64,000 nt of DNA from Fermentibacter sp963718745 [NCBI: Candidatus Fermentibacterota bacterium] (GTDB lineage Bacteria > Fermentibacterota > Fermentibacteria > Fermentibacterales): contig OY970370.1 of assembly GCA_963718745.1 (NCBI GenBank), positions 1,116,001-1,180,000 on the forward strand. Direction: 5' to 3'. The position numbers and the translations under genes are program-made. Positions within the stretch are counted from its first letter, which is position 1. Every line of letters starts with the position of its first letter. Below the pieces are notes generated by a model. The model saw only the letters and a list, made by a program, of their open reading frames with translations, searched no databases and had not been told where the DNA came from. Positions 37,042-46,542 of this stretch are shown here, piece by piece.

Positions 37042-38319
37042 TCAGATCCTGCCCGGCTCGTGCGCCCTCAGGTACGAATTCACCGCCAGGAGGACGGTCA
37101 GTGCCCCGAGTGTGGCGGACACTATTGTCGCCAGGGCGGCTCCCAGGCCACCCAGGACGGGGATCAGGATCGCGTTCAGACCCACATTGAGAATGGCGGT
37201 CAGGATCACCGACCGCAGCGAGTACTCGGGTTTGCCCAGGCCGCAGGCCACAGACGAGAAGAGGCTCCCGACTGGCTTGAACAGGTTGAGGATGGCGAGG
37301 GCCGTCACCACGGGCCATCCCTCCGTGTACCTGCCGTCGAACAGGAGATCCAGGATCTGCCTCGGGAAGATGGCGAACACCGCGATCAGAGGTATCTGGA
37401 TGGCTTCGACGATGGCGATGCCCTGCCAGGTCCTGGCGGCCACCCCGGGGGTCCTGCCGGTGCTCTGCATCCGCGAGACAAGCGGAAGGAGCACGATGTT
37501 GGCAGCCTGGTTCAGGTTGGCGACGAACATCGTGAGGCTCCTGGCGACCCCGTAGGTGGCCACGTCGCCGGGAGCCATCTTCCCGAGCATGAGTATGTCG
37601 GTCCAGGAATAGATGTAGGCGGCGAGGGAAGTTCCCAGCGTATAGACCGAGAATCTCCAGACAGCCTTGATCCCGTCCCGGGTCGCCCTCACGCCCCGCT
37701 CGAAGAATCTTCCGCCCGTGCGCAGGAGGACGAGGAGGCAGATCGCATTGGAGGCTGACTGGGCGAGGAAGATCGAATGAGGCGTCGAGAGCCTGCCGGT
37801 CTGCACGAGGTAGACTACTATCGATACCCTGACCGCGAACCCCGAAAGGTCGCCCCACATCACCGCCCTGGTGTTCTGGACGGCGATGAGGTTGTTCCTG
37901 GGGATGGCGCAGATCCCCTCGGTCACCACCAGGAGCGCGAGCACCTCGGGAAGGCCGGAGAGCGGGATCTGGTCATAGAATGATCTGAAGAGGCCGCCTC
38001 CGGCCAGGAGGATCCCTGCGCCGGCGAGGATCAGTACCATGGATAGAGCTGCGGCGGAGTTCACTATGTCGCCGCGCCTGCGCCCCTCGCCCTCCGAGGC
38101 GAACTTGAGGAGCGCCTGCATGACGAAGCCGCCGCCGACGACGACAGCCAGGATCTCGACAGTCTTGCCGAGGGCGAACGCGGCGTACTGCTCCTCGGGA
38201 AGGACCCTGGCGACGAGCAGGGTGATTACTCCCCAGACGGCGTTGCTGCCCTGGCTGACGAGGGCGGGCAGCCCTATGGAGACGATCTTGCCCCGGGAGG
38301 CGAGTATCTCGCGGATCAA
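37042..38319 (-). CDS. Polysaccharide flippase-like membrane protein (Wzx / MOP superfamily)
   Basis: 425 residues with about twelve predicted membrane helices, beginning IREILASRGKIVSIGLPALVSQG and including VWRFSVYTLGTSLAAYIYSWTDILMLG, a layout typical of O-antigen/polysaccharide flippases that move lipid-linked repeat units across the inner membrane. Start is TTG 38319. It is the last gene of the long minus polysaccharide run and follows the Wzz-like gene by 13 bases. A second flippase-like protein is encoded at 48406, so the locus may export two lipid-linked sugars, or one may be a different MOP-family exporter. Confidence 0.85.
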   Translation of the reverse strand: MIREILASRGKIVSIGLPALVSQGSNAVWGVITLLVARVLPEEQYAAFALGKTVEILAVVVGGGFVMQALLKFASEGEGRRRGDIVNSAAALSMVLILAGAGILLAGGGLFRSFYDQIPLSGLPEVLALLVVTEGICAIPRNNLIAVQNTRAVMWGDLSGFAVRVSIVVYLVQTGRLSTPHSIFLAQSASNAICLLVLLRTGGRFFERGVRATRDGIKAVWRFSVYTLGTSLAAYIYSWTDILMLGKMAPGDVATYGVARSLTMFVANLNQAANIVLLPLVSRMQSTGRTPGVAARTWQGIAIVEAIQIPLIAVFAIFPRQILDLLFDGRYTEGWPVVTALAILNLFKPVGSLFSSVACGLGKPEYSLRSVILTAILNVGLNAILIPVLGGLGAALATIVSATLGALTVLLAVNSYLRAHEPGRI

Positions 38320-38332
38320 GAAAGGGGTTCCC

Positions 38333-39562
38333 TCAGCGCCTGAGCCGGGCCGGGACCTGCTGCCGGAGCTCCCCGAAGAACCGCCTCCAGAAGGCCGCCT
38401 TCTCGGGATCCCTCATGATCCTGCCGAGGTAGGCCGCCACGGTCAGCCACAGGCATCCCAGCAGGAATGCGACCGCGGTGAATCCGAGGACCGTGATCGT
38501 ACGGCGGGGGAAGGTCCTCTCCTTGGGAGCCACGGGAGGCTGGATTATCTCGAGCGTCGGGCTCTCGCGGGCCTCCTCTATCCTCAGGCTCTCGAGCTGC
38601 TGTCTCAGCATCAGCACGAGCGTGGTCTTCATCTCGACGTCGAGGTACAGGTTCTCGTAGGCCCTCATGTCGGCGGGCAGGCTGTCCATGGAGGGGAAGA
38701 CGCTCAGGCTGTCGCCGGGACCGAGCCGGGCGCCCAGCCCGCTCTCGAGGGAGGCGATCCTGGCAGCCAGCTCGCGCGCCGCAGGGCTGCCGCTGGAAAG
38801 CGTCGCCGCGGCTCCGGCCAGCTCCGACCTGGCGAGGAGCAGCTCCGATTCGACCTGGCCCAGCGCCAGGATCATGGCGGAACCCTGCTCCGCAGGCAGG
38901 ATGAGGCCGCTCTCGGATCGGAACGCCTCGAGTCTCGCCTGCGCGGAGTCGAGGGAGTCCGAGGCCGCGGAAAGTAGCCTCTCGGCTTCGATGCGGGCGC
39001 GTCTGGCGCGGCTCGTGACAAGGCTCGCGAGATCCTCGTTGGCGAAGGAGAGGATGTCCGAGGCGATGGATGCAGCCTCCTCGCGGGTCTCGCCCATGGC
39101 CGTGACGACGAAAAGGCCGTCCGTCGTCAGTGTCGCGCCCACCCTCCTGGAGAGCAGTTTCAGGGCGTCGTCCATCGACCTGGAGTGCCATCTGCGCATC
39201 AGGTCGTAGCGTATGACGATCCTCTCCATGACAGCGCGCGAGGTGAGCACGGCCTCGACTACTCCTATGTCCGCTCCTCCGGTGGTGCCCATCTCCGTCG
39301 TCAGGGAGGAGGCGAGGTCCCCGAGCGAGGAGCCCATGACTCCGGGGAGAAGCCCCGAGAGCGCTCCGAGGCCGCCCGAGGAAGTCGCACCCGGGACGGA
39401 TGCGACAGCCGTCGCCGTGAATCTTGGCTTCACGACGAGCGTGTAGACCGATGCAGCGACTGCGACGAACAGGCACAGGACGGCGAGTTTCCTGAGGCTC
39501 CGTGCGATCAGGAGGAGGGCTTCGCCGGCAAGCCCGCCGAGAGGCGTGTCTTCGGTGCTCAT
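38333..39562 (-). CDS. Wzz-type chain-length determinant / polysaccharide co-polymerase
   Basis: 409 residues. Membrane helices lie near both ends: KLAVLCLFVAVAASVYTLVV at about 29-48, and TITVLGFTAVAFLLGCLWL near 354-372. Between them is a long, mostly helical periplasmic region with coiled-coil character, such as LSAASDSLDSAQARLEAFRSE. No Walker motif or tyrosine-rich tail is present, so this is the co-polymerase without its kinase. ATG 39562 overlaps the stop of the export gene (ATGA). With the Wza-like protein it should control polymer length and passage across the periplasm. Confidence 0.88.
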   Translation of the reverse strand: MSTEDTPLGGLAGEALLLIARSLRKLAVLCLFVAVAASVYTLVVKPRFTATAVASVPGATSSGGLGALSGLLPGVMGSSLGDLASSLTTEMGTTGGADIGVVEAVLTSRAVMERIVIRYDLMRRWHSRSMDDALKLLSRRVGATLTTDGLFVVTAMGETREEAASIASDILSFANEDLASLVTSRARRARIEAERLLSAASDSLDSAQARLEAFRSESGLILPAEQGSAMILALGQVESELLLARSELAGAAATLSSGSPAARELAARIASLESGLGARLGPGDSLSVFPSMDSLPADMRAYENLYLDVEMKTTLVLMLRQQLESLRIEEARESPTLEIIQPPVAPKERTFPRRTITVLGFTAVAFLLGCLWLTVAAYLGRIMRDPEKAAFWRRFFGELRQQVPARLRR

Positions 39563-40734
39563 TGGCTAAGGTTGATCACTATCGCGGCCGTGCTCACGAT
39601 GGCCCCGAGTATGACGAACATGTCCGTGTTCCTGGTCGCCCATTTGTAGGGAACCTCCACGATATCGCCGGGAACGGGCTCCGATTCGGACGCCTCGCTC
39701 CCGGAAGCGATCACCATTCCATTCCTGATGAGCCTCAGACCTCCGGTGGAGGCCTGCGGGAGGATGCCGCCGGCCATCTGCACATAGTCGAGCGCCCGCG
39801 TGCCGGCAACCCAGTCCTTGACTCCGGGTCCCGCGACCGCCCCGGACACCGTGACTGTCGTAGCGGCACGCGCCAGGAACAGTGTATCGCCGGGGAAGAC
39901 GAGGATGCCGGCGATCCCGCTGTCACTCCAGATGGGAAGCATCTCTCCGGATCTCGACAGGCGGGACTGTCCCGGATCGAAATCAGCCCCCGCCCCCCCG
40001 GTCATCTCCAGGAAGGAAGGGAGCCCGATCGGTTCGTCGACCTCCCAGGCCTGTATCATCGGGAGGATGGGATCCCCGACGACCGCCTGCTGTGACTGCC
40101 TGACTATGTAGACCGGGTTCTCGCAGGTCTGGAAGAGCACGGTCGAGCCGCCCTCGAGGAGCGGGTCGGAGCGGGATCCGTGGGTTGCCGGATCGATTCG
40201 CAGGTCGAACCGGGTCGAATCGCCTGGGGTGAACACCCAGCCGGTCCTCGAACAGGTGGCCGTGGGGCCGCATGCATCGAGCAGGTCCGCCACTGTCTGG
40301 AGCGCATACATCGAGTAGTCCCCGGGGTCGGAGACGGCCCCCGATGCCCTCACGCGCACGAGCCTGGGGCTGGAGAGCGAGATCCCGATCCTGATCCCGG
40401 GATAGTAGCTGCGCAGGAGGCGGGCGATCTCGAGTTCGGCTTCCGAGATGGACAGACCCCCGACCGCTATGTGTCCGAGACCGGAGATGCCCAGCTCGCC
40501 ATCCGAGGAGACGGTGCAATAGGATTGCGGGAAAAGCCCGGAGGCCAGTGCGGCCGGGCTCGCGCCCCCCTCCACGATGACTTCGAGGACGTCTCCCGGA
40601 CCGAGGACATATGCATCCCTGTCGGCCGGTTCGAACGCCAGCGGCATGGCGGCCGCCTGCTGGGGGGTGGATGGCATCTGGAGCGAAGGCAGCGACAGGA
40701 GCGCCGCCAGGACGGACATGAGCATCAGAGACAT
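39559..40734 (-). CDS. Wza-like polysaccharide export protein
   Basis: 391 residues. [16 protein letters not shown] near residue 43 starts the polysaccharide-export (PES) domain, and SLBB-like regions follow ([31 protein letters not shown] and [19 protein letters not shown]). A single helix ([18 protein letters not shown]) lies at the extreme C-terminus, as in the amphipathic or anchoring end of Wza relatives. No lipobox Cys is present; the N-terminus is a hydrophobic stretch. Start ATG 40734 has GGGAG 5 bases upstream and overlaps the UDP-sugar decarboxylase end by 10 bases. Confidence 0.88.
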   Translation of the reverse strand: MSLMLMSVLAALLSLPSLQMPSTPQQAAAMPLAFEPADRDAYVLGPGDVLEVIVEGGASPAALASGLFPQSYCTVSSDGELGISGLGHIAVGGLSISEAELEIARLLRSYYPGIRIGISLSSPRLVRVRASGAVSDPGDYSMYALQTVADLLDACGPTATCSRTGWVFTPGDSTRFDLRIDPATHGSRSDPLLEGGSTVLFQTCENPVYIVRQSQQAVVGDPILPMIQAWEVDEPIGLPSFLEMTGGAGADFDPGQSRLSRSGEMLPIWSDSGIAGILVFPGDTLFLARAATTVTVSGAVAGPGVKDWVAGTRALDYVQMAGGILPQASTGGLRLIRNGMVIASGSEASESEPVPGDIVEVPYKWATRNTDMFVILGAIVSTAAIVINLSQ

Positions 40735-41660
40735 AGTTTCTCCCGGAAGTATGAGATCGTCTTCTCCAACCCCTCCTCGAAGCCTACACGGGGCTCCCAG
40801 CCGAGGGCGGCCCGCGCCCTGGAGATATCGGGTCGCCTCACCCGCGGGTCATCCACCGGAAGGGGCTGGAAGACGGTCCTGCAGCCGGATCCTATCGTCC
40901 CGGCAATGGCTTCGGCGAAGCGGAGAACGGTCATCTCGTCCGGATTGCCGATGTTCACCGGACCCGGATCGTCGCTCAGAGCCAGCCTGACGAGACCCTC
41001 GACGGTATCGGAGACATAGCAGAAGCTCCGCGTCTGGCTCCCGTCTCCGAAGACGGTCAGATCCTCCCCCCGGAGGGCCTGGCAGATGAAGGCGGGGACC
41101 ACCCTCCCGTCGTCCGCCCGCATGCGGGGGCCGTATGTGTTGAAGATCCTCGCGACCCGGGTGCGGAGGCCGTGGTATCTCATGTAGGCGAACACCAGCG
41201 CTTCAGCGAAGCGTTTCGCTTCGTCGTAGACGCCGCGCGGGCCCACGGGGTTCACGTTGCCCCAGTAGTCCTCCGGCTGCGGATGGACCAGGGGGTCTCC
41301 GTAGACCTCGCTCGTGGAGGCGAGCAGGAAGCCTGCCTTCTTCTCGAGGGCGAGTCCCAGGGCCTTGTGGGTCCCCAGGGCGCCGACCTTGAGAGTCTGG
41401 ATCGGGTAGGTCAGGTAGTCGACGGGGCTTGCGGGGGACGCCAGGTGGAATACGAAGTCGAGGGGTCCGCTCACGAAGATGTACTCGGTGACGTCGTGGT
41501 GGATGAAATGGAAGCGGGGATTCCCTGCGAGATGGCAGATGTTGTCCGTGCTCCCCGTGATGAGATTGTCCAGCGCCAGCACGTCGTGCCCGTCTCCGAC
41601 CAGGCGGTCGCAGAGATGGCTGCCGATGAACCCGGCTCCGCCCGTGACAAGCACCCTCAT
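40725..41660 (-). CDS. UDP-glucuronate decarboxylase-like short-chain dehydrogenase (UXS type)
   Basis: 311 residues, the usual length for UDP-glucuronic acid decarboxylase, which makes UDP-xylose. [12 protein letters not shown] is the NAD-binding loop. [26 protein letters not shown] is characteristic of UXS enzymes rather than of RfbB. The catalytic region has STSEVYGDP and [11 protein letters not shown] (Y-x3-K), with [17 protein letters not shown] 41660 overlaps the RfbB stop (ATGA). UDP-glucuronate would have to come from a UDP-glucose dehydrogenase such as the gene at 10633, if that enzyme indeed makes it. Confidence 0.9.
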   Translation of the reverse strand: MRVLVTGGAGFIGSHLCDRLVGDGHDVLALDNLITGSTDNICHLAGNPRFHFIHHDVTEYIFVSGPLDFVFHLASPASPVDYLTYPIQTLKVGALGTHKALGLALEKKAGFLLASTSEVYGDPLVHPQPEDYWGNVNPVGPRGVYDEAKRFAEALVFAYMRYHGLRTRVARIFNTYGPRMRADDGRVVPAFICQALRGEDLTVFGDGSQTRSFCYVSDTVEGLVRLALSDDPGPVNIGNPDEMTVLRFAEAIAGTIGSGCRTVFQPLPVDDPRVRRPDISRARAALGWEPRVGFEEGLEKTISYFREKLCL

Positions 41661-42685
41661 CGGATCCCGCCCGCCGGTGTTCCGGAGGAGAGCCTGCCGC
41701 CATACAGGGAGGCGTAGTACTCCCTGAATCGGCCGCTCTTTATGTCCTCCCACCATTTCCTGTTGGCCGCGTACCACTCGACGGTCCGCGCCATGCCCTC
41801 CTCGAATCCGACCGAGGGCGACCACCCCAGCTCGCTCCTGATCCTCGAGGTGTCCAGGGCATATCTCCTGTCGTGTCCGGGCCTGTCGGCTATCATCGTC
41901 ACCAGGGAGGGATCCGATCCGGTCAGCCTTATCAGGGCCGACGTGACCTCGATGTTGGAATGCTCCTCGCCGGCCCCGATGTTGTAGATCCTCCCCGGGA
42001 TGCCCCTGTCGATCACCGCGAGCAGGGCGCTGCAGTGGTCCTCGACGTGGAGCCAGTCCCGCCGGTTCAGCCCGTCCCCGTAGAGAGGCAGACTGATGCC
42101 CTCGAAGCAGTTCGTGACGAACAGGGGGATCAGCTTCTCGGGATACTGGTACGGTCCGTAGTTGTTGGAGGCCCGGGTCACGATCACCGGGGTCCCCCAG
42201 GTGTGGAAGAAGCTCATCGCGAGAAGCTCGCCTCCCGCCTTCGAGGCGGAGTAGGGGCTGCGCGGCTCGAGGGGATCGCTCTCGGTCGACCTCCCGGTCT
42301 CGACACTCCCGTAGACCTCGTCGGTCGAAATCTGGACGAAGAGCTTCCCGCCCGCGTTCCTGAAGGCCTCCAGAAGGGTCCTCACCCCTTCGACGTCGGT
42401 TCTCACGAAGGCGGCAGGATCGTCGATGGATCTGTCCACGTGGGTCTCTGCCGCGAAGTTGACCACCAGCCCGCAACCCTGGATCGCGGATTCCACCGCC
42501 TCCGGATCGCAGATGTCGCCGATCCTGAAGTCCAGCCTGCCCTCGAGGTCGGCCAGGTTCTCGCGCCTCCCTGCGTAGGTCAGCTTGTCCAGGACGCGGA
42601 TTTCCCAGTCCGGACGCTCGGCGGACAGGCGGCGGACGAAGTTGCTGCCTATGAACCCGGCGCCACCCGTTATGAGCGCCCTCAC
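41657..42685 (-). CDS. rfbB: dTDP-glucose 4,6-dehydratase
   Basis: 342 residues. [17 protein letters not shown] is the NAD-binding loop; [24 protein letters not shown] and [13 protein letters not shown] (the Y-x3-K site) are the catalytic motifs of RfbB. It converts dTDP-glucose to dTDP-4-keto-6-deoxyglucose. GTG 42685 overlaps the RfbA stop (GTGA). RfbC and RfbD, needed for dTDP-rhamnose, are not in the window, so the sugar product may differ or the remaining steps may lie elsewhere. Confidence 0.95.
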   Translation of the reverse strand: MRALITGGAGFIGSNFVRRLSAERPDWEIRVLDKLTYAGRRENLADLEGRLDFRIGDICDPEAVESAIQGCGLVVNFAAETHVDRSIDDPAAFVRTDVEGVRTLLEAFRNAGGKLFVQISTDEVYGSVETGRSTESDPLEPRSPYSASKAGGELLAMSFFHTWGTPVIVTRASNNYGPYQYPEKLIPLFVTNCFEGISLPLYGDGLNRRDWLHVEDHCSALLAVIDRGIPGRIYNIGAGEEHSNIEVTSALIRLTGSDPSLVTMIADRPGHDRRYALDTSRIRSELGWSPSVGFEEGMARTVEWYAANRKWWEDIKSGRFREYYASLYGGRLSSGTPAGGIR

Positions 42686-43431
42686 AGGACGCGGCCCTCT
42701 GCCGCAAGCCTCCGGGATAGCTCGGCCACGCGGACGTTGGCGTCGAGATAGCCGTCGATGCTCGATCCGGCATCGCTCCACCAGCCCTCGAGTATGTCGG
42801 CCTGGAGGAGTCCCCTCTCCAGATAGGCATTGTTGAGATCGGTGACCTCGAGCTCCCCCCGGGCGGACGGCTGCAGCCTGGAGATGTAGTCGAAGGCGAA
42901 GCCGTCGTACATGTACACCCCGATCACGGCGTGGCTGCTGCGCGGAGCGGCGGGCTTCTCCTCGATGGAGACGACCCTGCTGCCGTCCAGTTCGGCGACT
43001 CCGTAATCCCTTGGGTTCGAGACCTCCTTGAGCAGTATCCTGGCACCTCCGGCCTGGCGCTCGAAGGCCTCCACGTACTTCCTGATGGAGCACTCGAGGA
43101 TGTTGTCCCCGAGGATGACCACGAACCGGTCGCCTCCGACGAAGGCGCTGGTGAGGCCGATGGCCTCGGCTATGCCGCCCTCTTTCACCTGATAGGCGTA
43201 GTTGAGTATCCGGAGCCCGAACTGCGAGCCGTCCCCCAGCAGCCGGAGGAAGTCCCCGGCACTGCTCCCGCCCGTGACGATCATCACCTCGGTGATGCCC
43301 GCCGAGACGAGCGTCCGAAGGGGGTAGAAGATCATCGGCTTGTCATAGAGGGGAAGGAGATGCTTGTTTGTGATGTTGGTCAGAGGCCTCAGCCTGGTTC
43401 CCAGGCCGCCTGCCAGAATGACGCCCTTCAT
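42682..43431 (-). CDS. rfbA: Glucose-1-phosphate thymidylyltransferase-like nucleotidyltransferase
   Basis: 249 residues. [13 protein letters not shown] is the nucleotide-binding signature, followed by [17 protein letters not shown] and the VILGDNI metal site; [18 protein letters not shown] and [14 protein letters not shown] match RfbA. It makes dTDP-glucose for the adjacent RfbB. It is shorter than the 290-residue E. coli enzyme because the C-terminal allosteric helices are missing; this short form is common in other phyla. It starts 15 bases after the end of the propeller gene and is overlapped by rfbB. Confidence 0.92.
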   Translation of the reverse strand: MKGVILAGGLGTRLRPLTNITNKHLLPLYDKPMIFYPLRTLVSAGITEVMIVTGGSSAGDFLRLLGDGSQFGLRILNYAYQVKEGGIAEAIGLTSAFVGGDRFVVILGDNILECSIRKYVEAFERQAGGARILLKEVSNPRDYGVAELDGSRVVSIEEKPAAPRSSHAVIGVYMYDGFAFDYISRLQPSARGELEVTDLNNAYLERGLLQADILEGWWSDAGSSIDGYLDANVRVAELSRRLAAEGRVL

Positions 43432-43446
43432 GCCGCCTCCGCCGCC

Positions 43447-45591
43447 CTACCGAACCAGGGCCAGCCCCGTTAGAGCCTCGTATCCCTCCTGGATCACCTG
43501 GACGACATAGATTCCGCTGGGAGCAGGCTCGCCGTCCGAATCCAGCCCGTCCCAGGCTATCCCGTCCCTGTTCGGAGCGGCAGACTCATATACAAGCGCG
43601 CCCGCCAGGTCAAACACGCGGATGGTCGTGGGGATGTCCTCCAGTCCTGCCACGCCCAGAACCTCGCCCGATCCCGGCATGAAGGGATTCGGATAGAGGA
43701 TGGCAGCCTCTCCGTCTCCGGACAGGCCCGAGCCCAGTTCGACCCTCCACATCCCGTGGTCCGTCCCTACGAAGAGGGCTCCGCGGTTCCTGTCGCACGC
43801 CAGGTCGTACACCGCAGTCGAGAGGATCGGGCAGTTGAGCGTGTTGTATTCCTCGATCCCACCGTCCGGCAGCAGCCTGTACATCGCTTCGTTCGTGGCA
43901 GCCCAGACCGATCCGGTATGGTCCTCCGCGAGGGCGCTGACCGCACCCTCGACGCCTTCGACCTCGCCCGCCGTAAGGGCTCCGGGCTCGATCACCCCGA
44001 GTCCGAAGGCGGTACCGACGTACAGGAGGCCGGTCCTCGTGAGTACCAGGGCGGTGACCTCGTCAGACGGAAGGCCGTCGGAGGAGCTGTAGATCTGGGA
44101 TACTTCATCCTGGCCGGGCCCGACCCTCACGAGACCGGAAGTGGTGCCCACCCATGCGCTTCCGCCCGGCATCCCGAACACGGTCTGGACCGCGCCCGAC
44201 GGAAGGCCGTCCGAGGCCGTCCAGGTGACCCACTGGGCGGAGACTGCGTCGCCCGGATCCCATGCGAGCCTGGTCACCCCGGAGGGATCCACCTGCCCGA
44301 ACCAGGTCTCGCCCGAGGAGGACCTGTGGATGGCGAGGATCCGGCTGCTGAGCAGGCCGCTGTTGCCGGGGTCGAACTGCAGGACCAGGTCATCCCCGGT
44401 TTCCGGGGTGCCCGCGTTGTCGAGCCAGACCACCCCGTACGCATAGGGCGCGATGAAGACCGAACCGTCCGGCTGGCTCTCGCTCGCGAATACCTGGTGC
44501 TCGCTGGGCAGAACCGACATGTAGGCCGTCCAGAGCCCGTCCATCAGGACGCCGGCTCCGGAGTTCTCCGTCGTCACCCAGCAGGTGCCTTCATCGTCCA
44601 GGGTGACGGAGTGGATCGTGCAGGAGGGGATCCCCTCCGGGGCGGACACGTTGTAGAAGCCGTTCGACCTCACTCCGAGCCCCCGGCCCATGTCGTCCAC
44701 GTCCAGCTCGTTCGAGAGCCCGGCGCAGGGGAGGCCGTCGGAGCTGAATGCAACCGCCCTGACGTCCTGCCCGCCCCAGATGGACTGACCCTCCCAGACT
44801 CCCCCCACCCGCAGGACCCCGAGCCATCCCGACCCCGCCAGGAGGCCGGTGCCGTTCGACGCTATGCAGAAGGCCTCGCCGTAGGGGAAGGCGGCGTCAC
44901 GCCGCCACGAGTCCTCCCCTGCCGGGAGGAAGTAGATCCCGTCGTCCACGGCCGCCCACAGGGTGTCGGAGCACCAGGCGAGTTCGCGGAGCTTCCTGCC
45001 GTCCATCTCCGGGAAAAGGGTCCAGGAGTCGCCGCTGCCGGGGTATTGCCCGGTCCCGAGCATCGAGATGCCCGCGTCGGTCCCGACGAACAGGCCCGAG
45101 TCCGAGGAGGCGAGGCAGGTCACGATGTCGTCGCTCAGGCCTCCGCCGGTGTTCAACTCCGTCCATGTCTGGAAATAGCCGTACAGCATTATCGCGAGAC
45201 CCTCGGTCGTCCCGGCATAGATGGCCGTGTCGGGCAGGATCGCGCTTATCCTCTGGGATATCGGCAGGCCCTCGAGCTGTCCGAAGTGGACGAAGTCGCC
45301 GTCCGGCTGGAACACATCTATCCCGCCCCCCCAGGTGCCTATCCACACGGATCCGTCCTCCGCGGAGGCCAGGCAACGGCAGTTGGAGTGGCTGAGGTCG
45401 CCCGGATAGACCCAGGTGGAGTCCCATGTCGTCAGGCCCTCCCGTATCGACCCGAAGGCGACTCCGCCCGTGGTTGCGCAGACAACCCCGCCTTCGCGTG
45501 CCAGGATGTCGGCGATGCTCCCGGAATGGGCGTAGTGCTGCCACTGCGAGGACGGGACTGCCGAAACGGCGACGAGTATCAAGAGGTTCAT
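43447..45591 (-). CDS. Secreted beta-propeller protein with C-terminal sorting-like domain
   Basis: 714 residues. The N-terminus is a signal peptide (MNLLILVAVSAVPS). Many repeats of the two-component-regulator-propeller type follow: 'SDGLPSDEVTALVLTRTG'-like blades with WIGTWGGGI, LFVGTDAGI, AWVGTTSGL, LYVGTAFGL and LFVGTDHGM. The end is a FlgD-like domain (ILYPNPFMPGSGE, GIAWDGLDSDGEP, SGIYVVQVI) finishing LALVR. No kinase or membrane helix is present, so this is not a hybrid sensor. Its ATG overlaps the RMD-like gene stop (ATGA), which places a surface protein inside the polysaccharide operon. Role unknown. Confidence 0.85.
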   Translation of the reverse strand: MNLLILVAVSAVPSSQWQHYAHSGSIADILAREGGVVCATTGGVAFGSIREGLTTWDSTWVYPGDLSHSNCRCLASAEDGSVWIGTWGGGIDVFQPDGDFVHFGQLEGLPISQRISAILPDTAIYAGTTEGLAIMLYGYFQTWTELNTGGGLSDDIVTCLASSDSGLFVGTDAGISMLGTGQYPGSGDSWTLFPEMDGRKLRELAWCSDTLWAAVDDGIYFLPAGEDSWRRDAAFPYGEAFCIASNGTGLLAGSGWLGVLRVGGVWEGQSIWGGQDVRAVAFSSDGLPCAGLSNELDVDDMGRGLGVRSNGFYNVSAPEGIPSCTIHSVTLDDEGTCWVTTENSGAGVLMDGLWTAYMSVLPSEHQVFASESQPDGSVFIAPYAYGVVWLDNAGTPETGDDLVLQFDPGNSGLLSSRILAIHRSSSGETWFGQVDPSGVTRLAWDPGDAVSAQWVTWTASDGLPSGAVQTVFGMPGGSAWVGTTSGLVRVGPGQDEVSQIYSSSDGLPSDEVTALVLTRTGLLYVGTAFGLGVIEPGALTAGEVEGVEGAVSALAEDHTGSVWAATNEAMYRLLPDGGIEEYNTLNCPILSTAVYDLACDRNRGALFVGTDHGMWRVELGSGLSGDGEAAILYPNPFMPGSGEVLGVAGLEDIPTTIRVFDLAGALVYESAAPNRDGIAWDGLDSDGEPAPSGIYVVQVIQEGYEALTGLALVR

Positions 45592-46538
45592 ATCCGCTCC
45601 TCCCACCAGTCGAAAAGGATGCGAAGACCCTCCTCGAAGGGGTATCTCCTCCTCCAGCCAAGTGCGGCCAGGCGGGATGGATCCCCCGTCTGTACGGCTA
45701 TATCCGCCTCCCTCGTCAGGGCCGGATCGGGCCGGAGTTCAACGTGGCATCTCCCGACGGTCATCATGAGTTCGAGGATTTCAGCGATGGATCGCCCCTC
45801 CCCGCTGCATACGTTGTACACGCTTCCGCCCTTCCCCCTGGAGAGCAGGAGGGCATAGGCTTCCACGACATCTCCTATATAGGTGTAGTCCCTGACCGGG
45901 GCGAGGTTTCCGACTGCTATCCAGCCGGCGCCGCTCCTCCGGGTCTCAATCATCCTCCTGCAGAAGGACGGAAGGGCGAAGCGATCCGCCTGCCAGGGGC
46001 CGAAGTGCGGGAAGAGGCGTGCGACCACCACGTCCAGACCGTGGGATCTGCGGAACTGCCAGGCTGCCGACTCCGCAGCCGCCTTGCTCCCACCGTAGGG
46101 GCTGCGCGGCTGGAGGGGAGAGGATTCCGGGAGTTTTCCCGGCGAAGAGCCATAGACTTCCGAGGAGCCTGCGAGGACGATCCTCGCTCCCGGGCATGCG
46201 CGTGAGGCCCATTCCAGCAGCGCTGCGGTTCCCGCTGTGTTCACGGAATACATGCCCGCCGCGTCCAGTCCGGAATGCGCTACCGAAGAGGCGCCGGCAA
46301 GGTGCACCACATACCTGAAGGGAACCGACAGGGCTGCGGGCGCTTCCCCTCCCGGAAGCCGCCAGGCCAGCTTCACGACTCCGGGTGGGGCGTCGAAGGA
46401 GTCTTCGAGATCGGTACAGAAATCGCCTTCGCGCATCTCGAGCTCGTACATGAGGTGGCGCCCGACGAAACCCGCAGCGCCGGTGACCAGTATCGGCCCG
46501 TCATCCAGTCTTGTCCCGCTCGAGAGAACTCTGGACAT
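45588..46538 (-). CDS. NAD-dependent epimerase/dehydratase, RMD-like (GDP-6-deoxyhexose reductase type)
   Basis: 316 residues. ILVTGAAGFVGRHL is the NAD-binding loop; LAGASSVAHSG, GSSEVYGSSPG and SPYGGSKAAAE (Y-x3-K) complete the short-chain reductase site. IAVGNLAPVRDYTYIGDVVEAY resembles the GDP-4-keto-6-deoxymannose reductase (RMD) subfamily. No GDP-mannose 4,6-dehydratase is present here, so it might act on the dTDP-keto sugar from RfbB instead. GGAGG sits 11 bases upstream of ATG 46538. It begins 4 bases after the end of murB. Confidence 0.82.
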   Translation of the reverse strand: MSRVLSSGTRLDDGPILVTGAAGFVGRHLMYELEMREGDFCTDLEDSFDAPPGVVKLAWRLPGGEAPAALSVPFRYVVHLAGASSVAHSGLDAAGMYSVNTAGTAALLEWASRACPGARIVLAGSSEVYGSSPGKLPESSPLQPRSPYGGSKAAAESAAWQFRRSHGLDVVVARLFPHFGPWQADRFALPSFCRRMIETRRSGAGWIAVGNLAPVRDYTYIGDVVEAYALLLSRGKGGSVYNVCSGEGRSIAEILELMMTVGRCHVELRPDPALTREADIAVQTGDPSRLAALGWRRRYPFEEGLRILFDWWEERI

Positions 46539-46542
46539 GGAC

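Noticed and set aside
41661-42830. Long minus frame extending the UXS-like gene upstream to 42830
   Set aside because: The upper part is an off-frame reading of rfbB; the UXS gene starts at ATG 41660 overlapping the rfbB stop.
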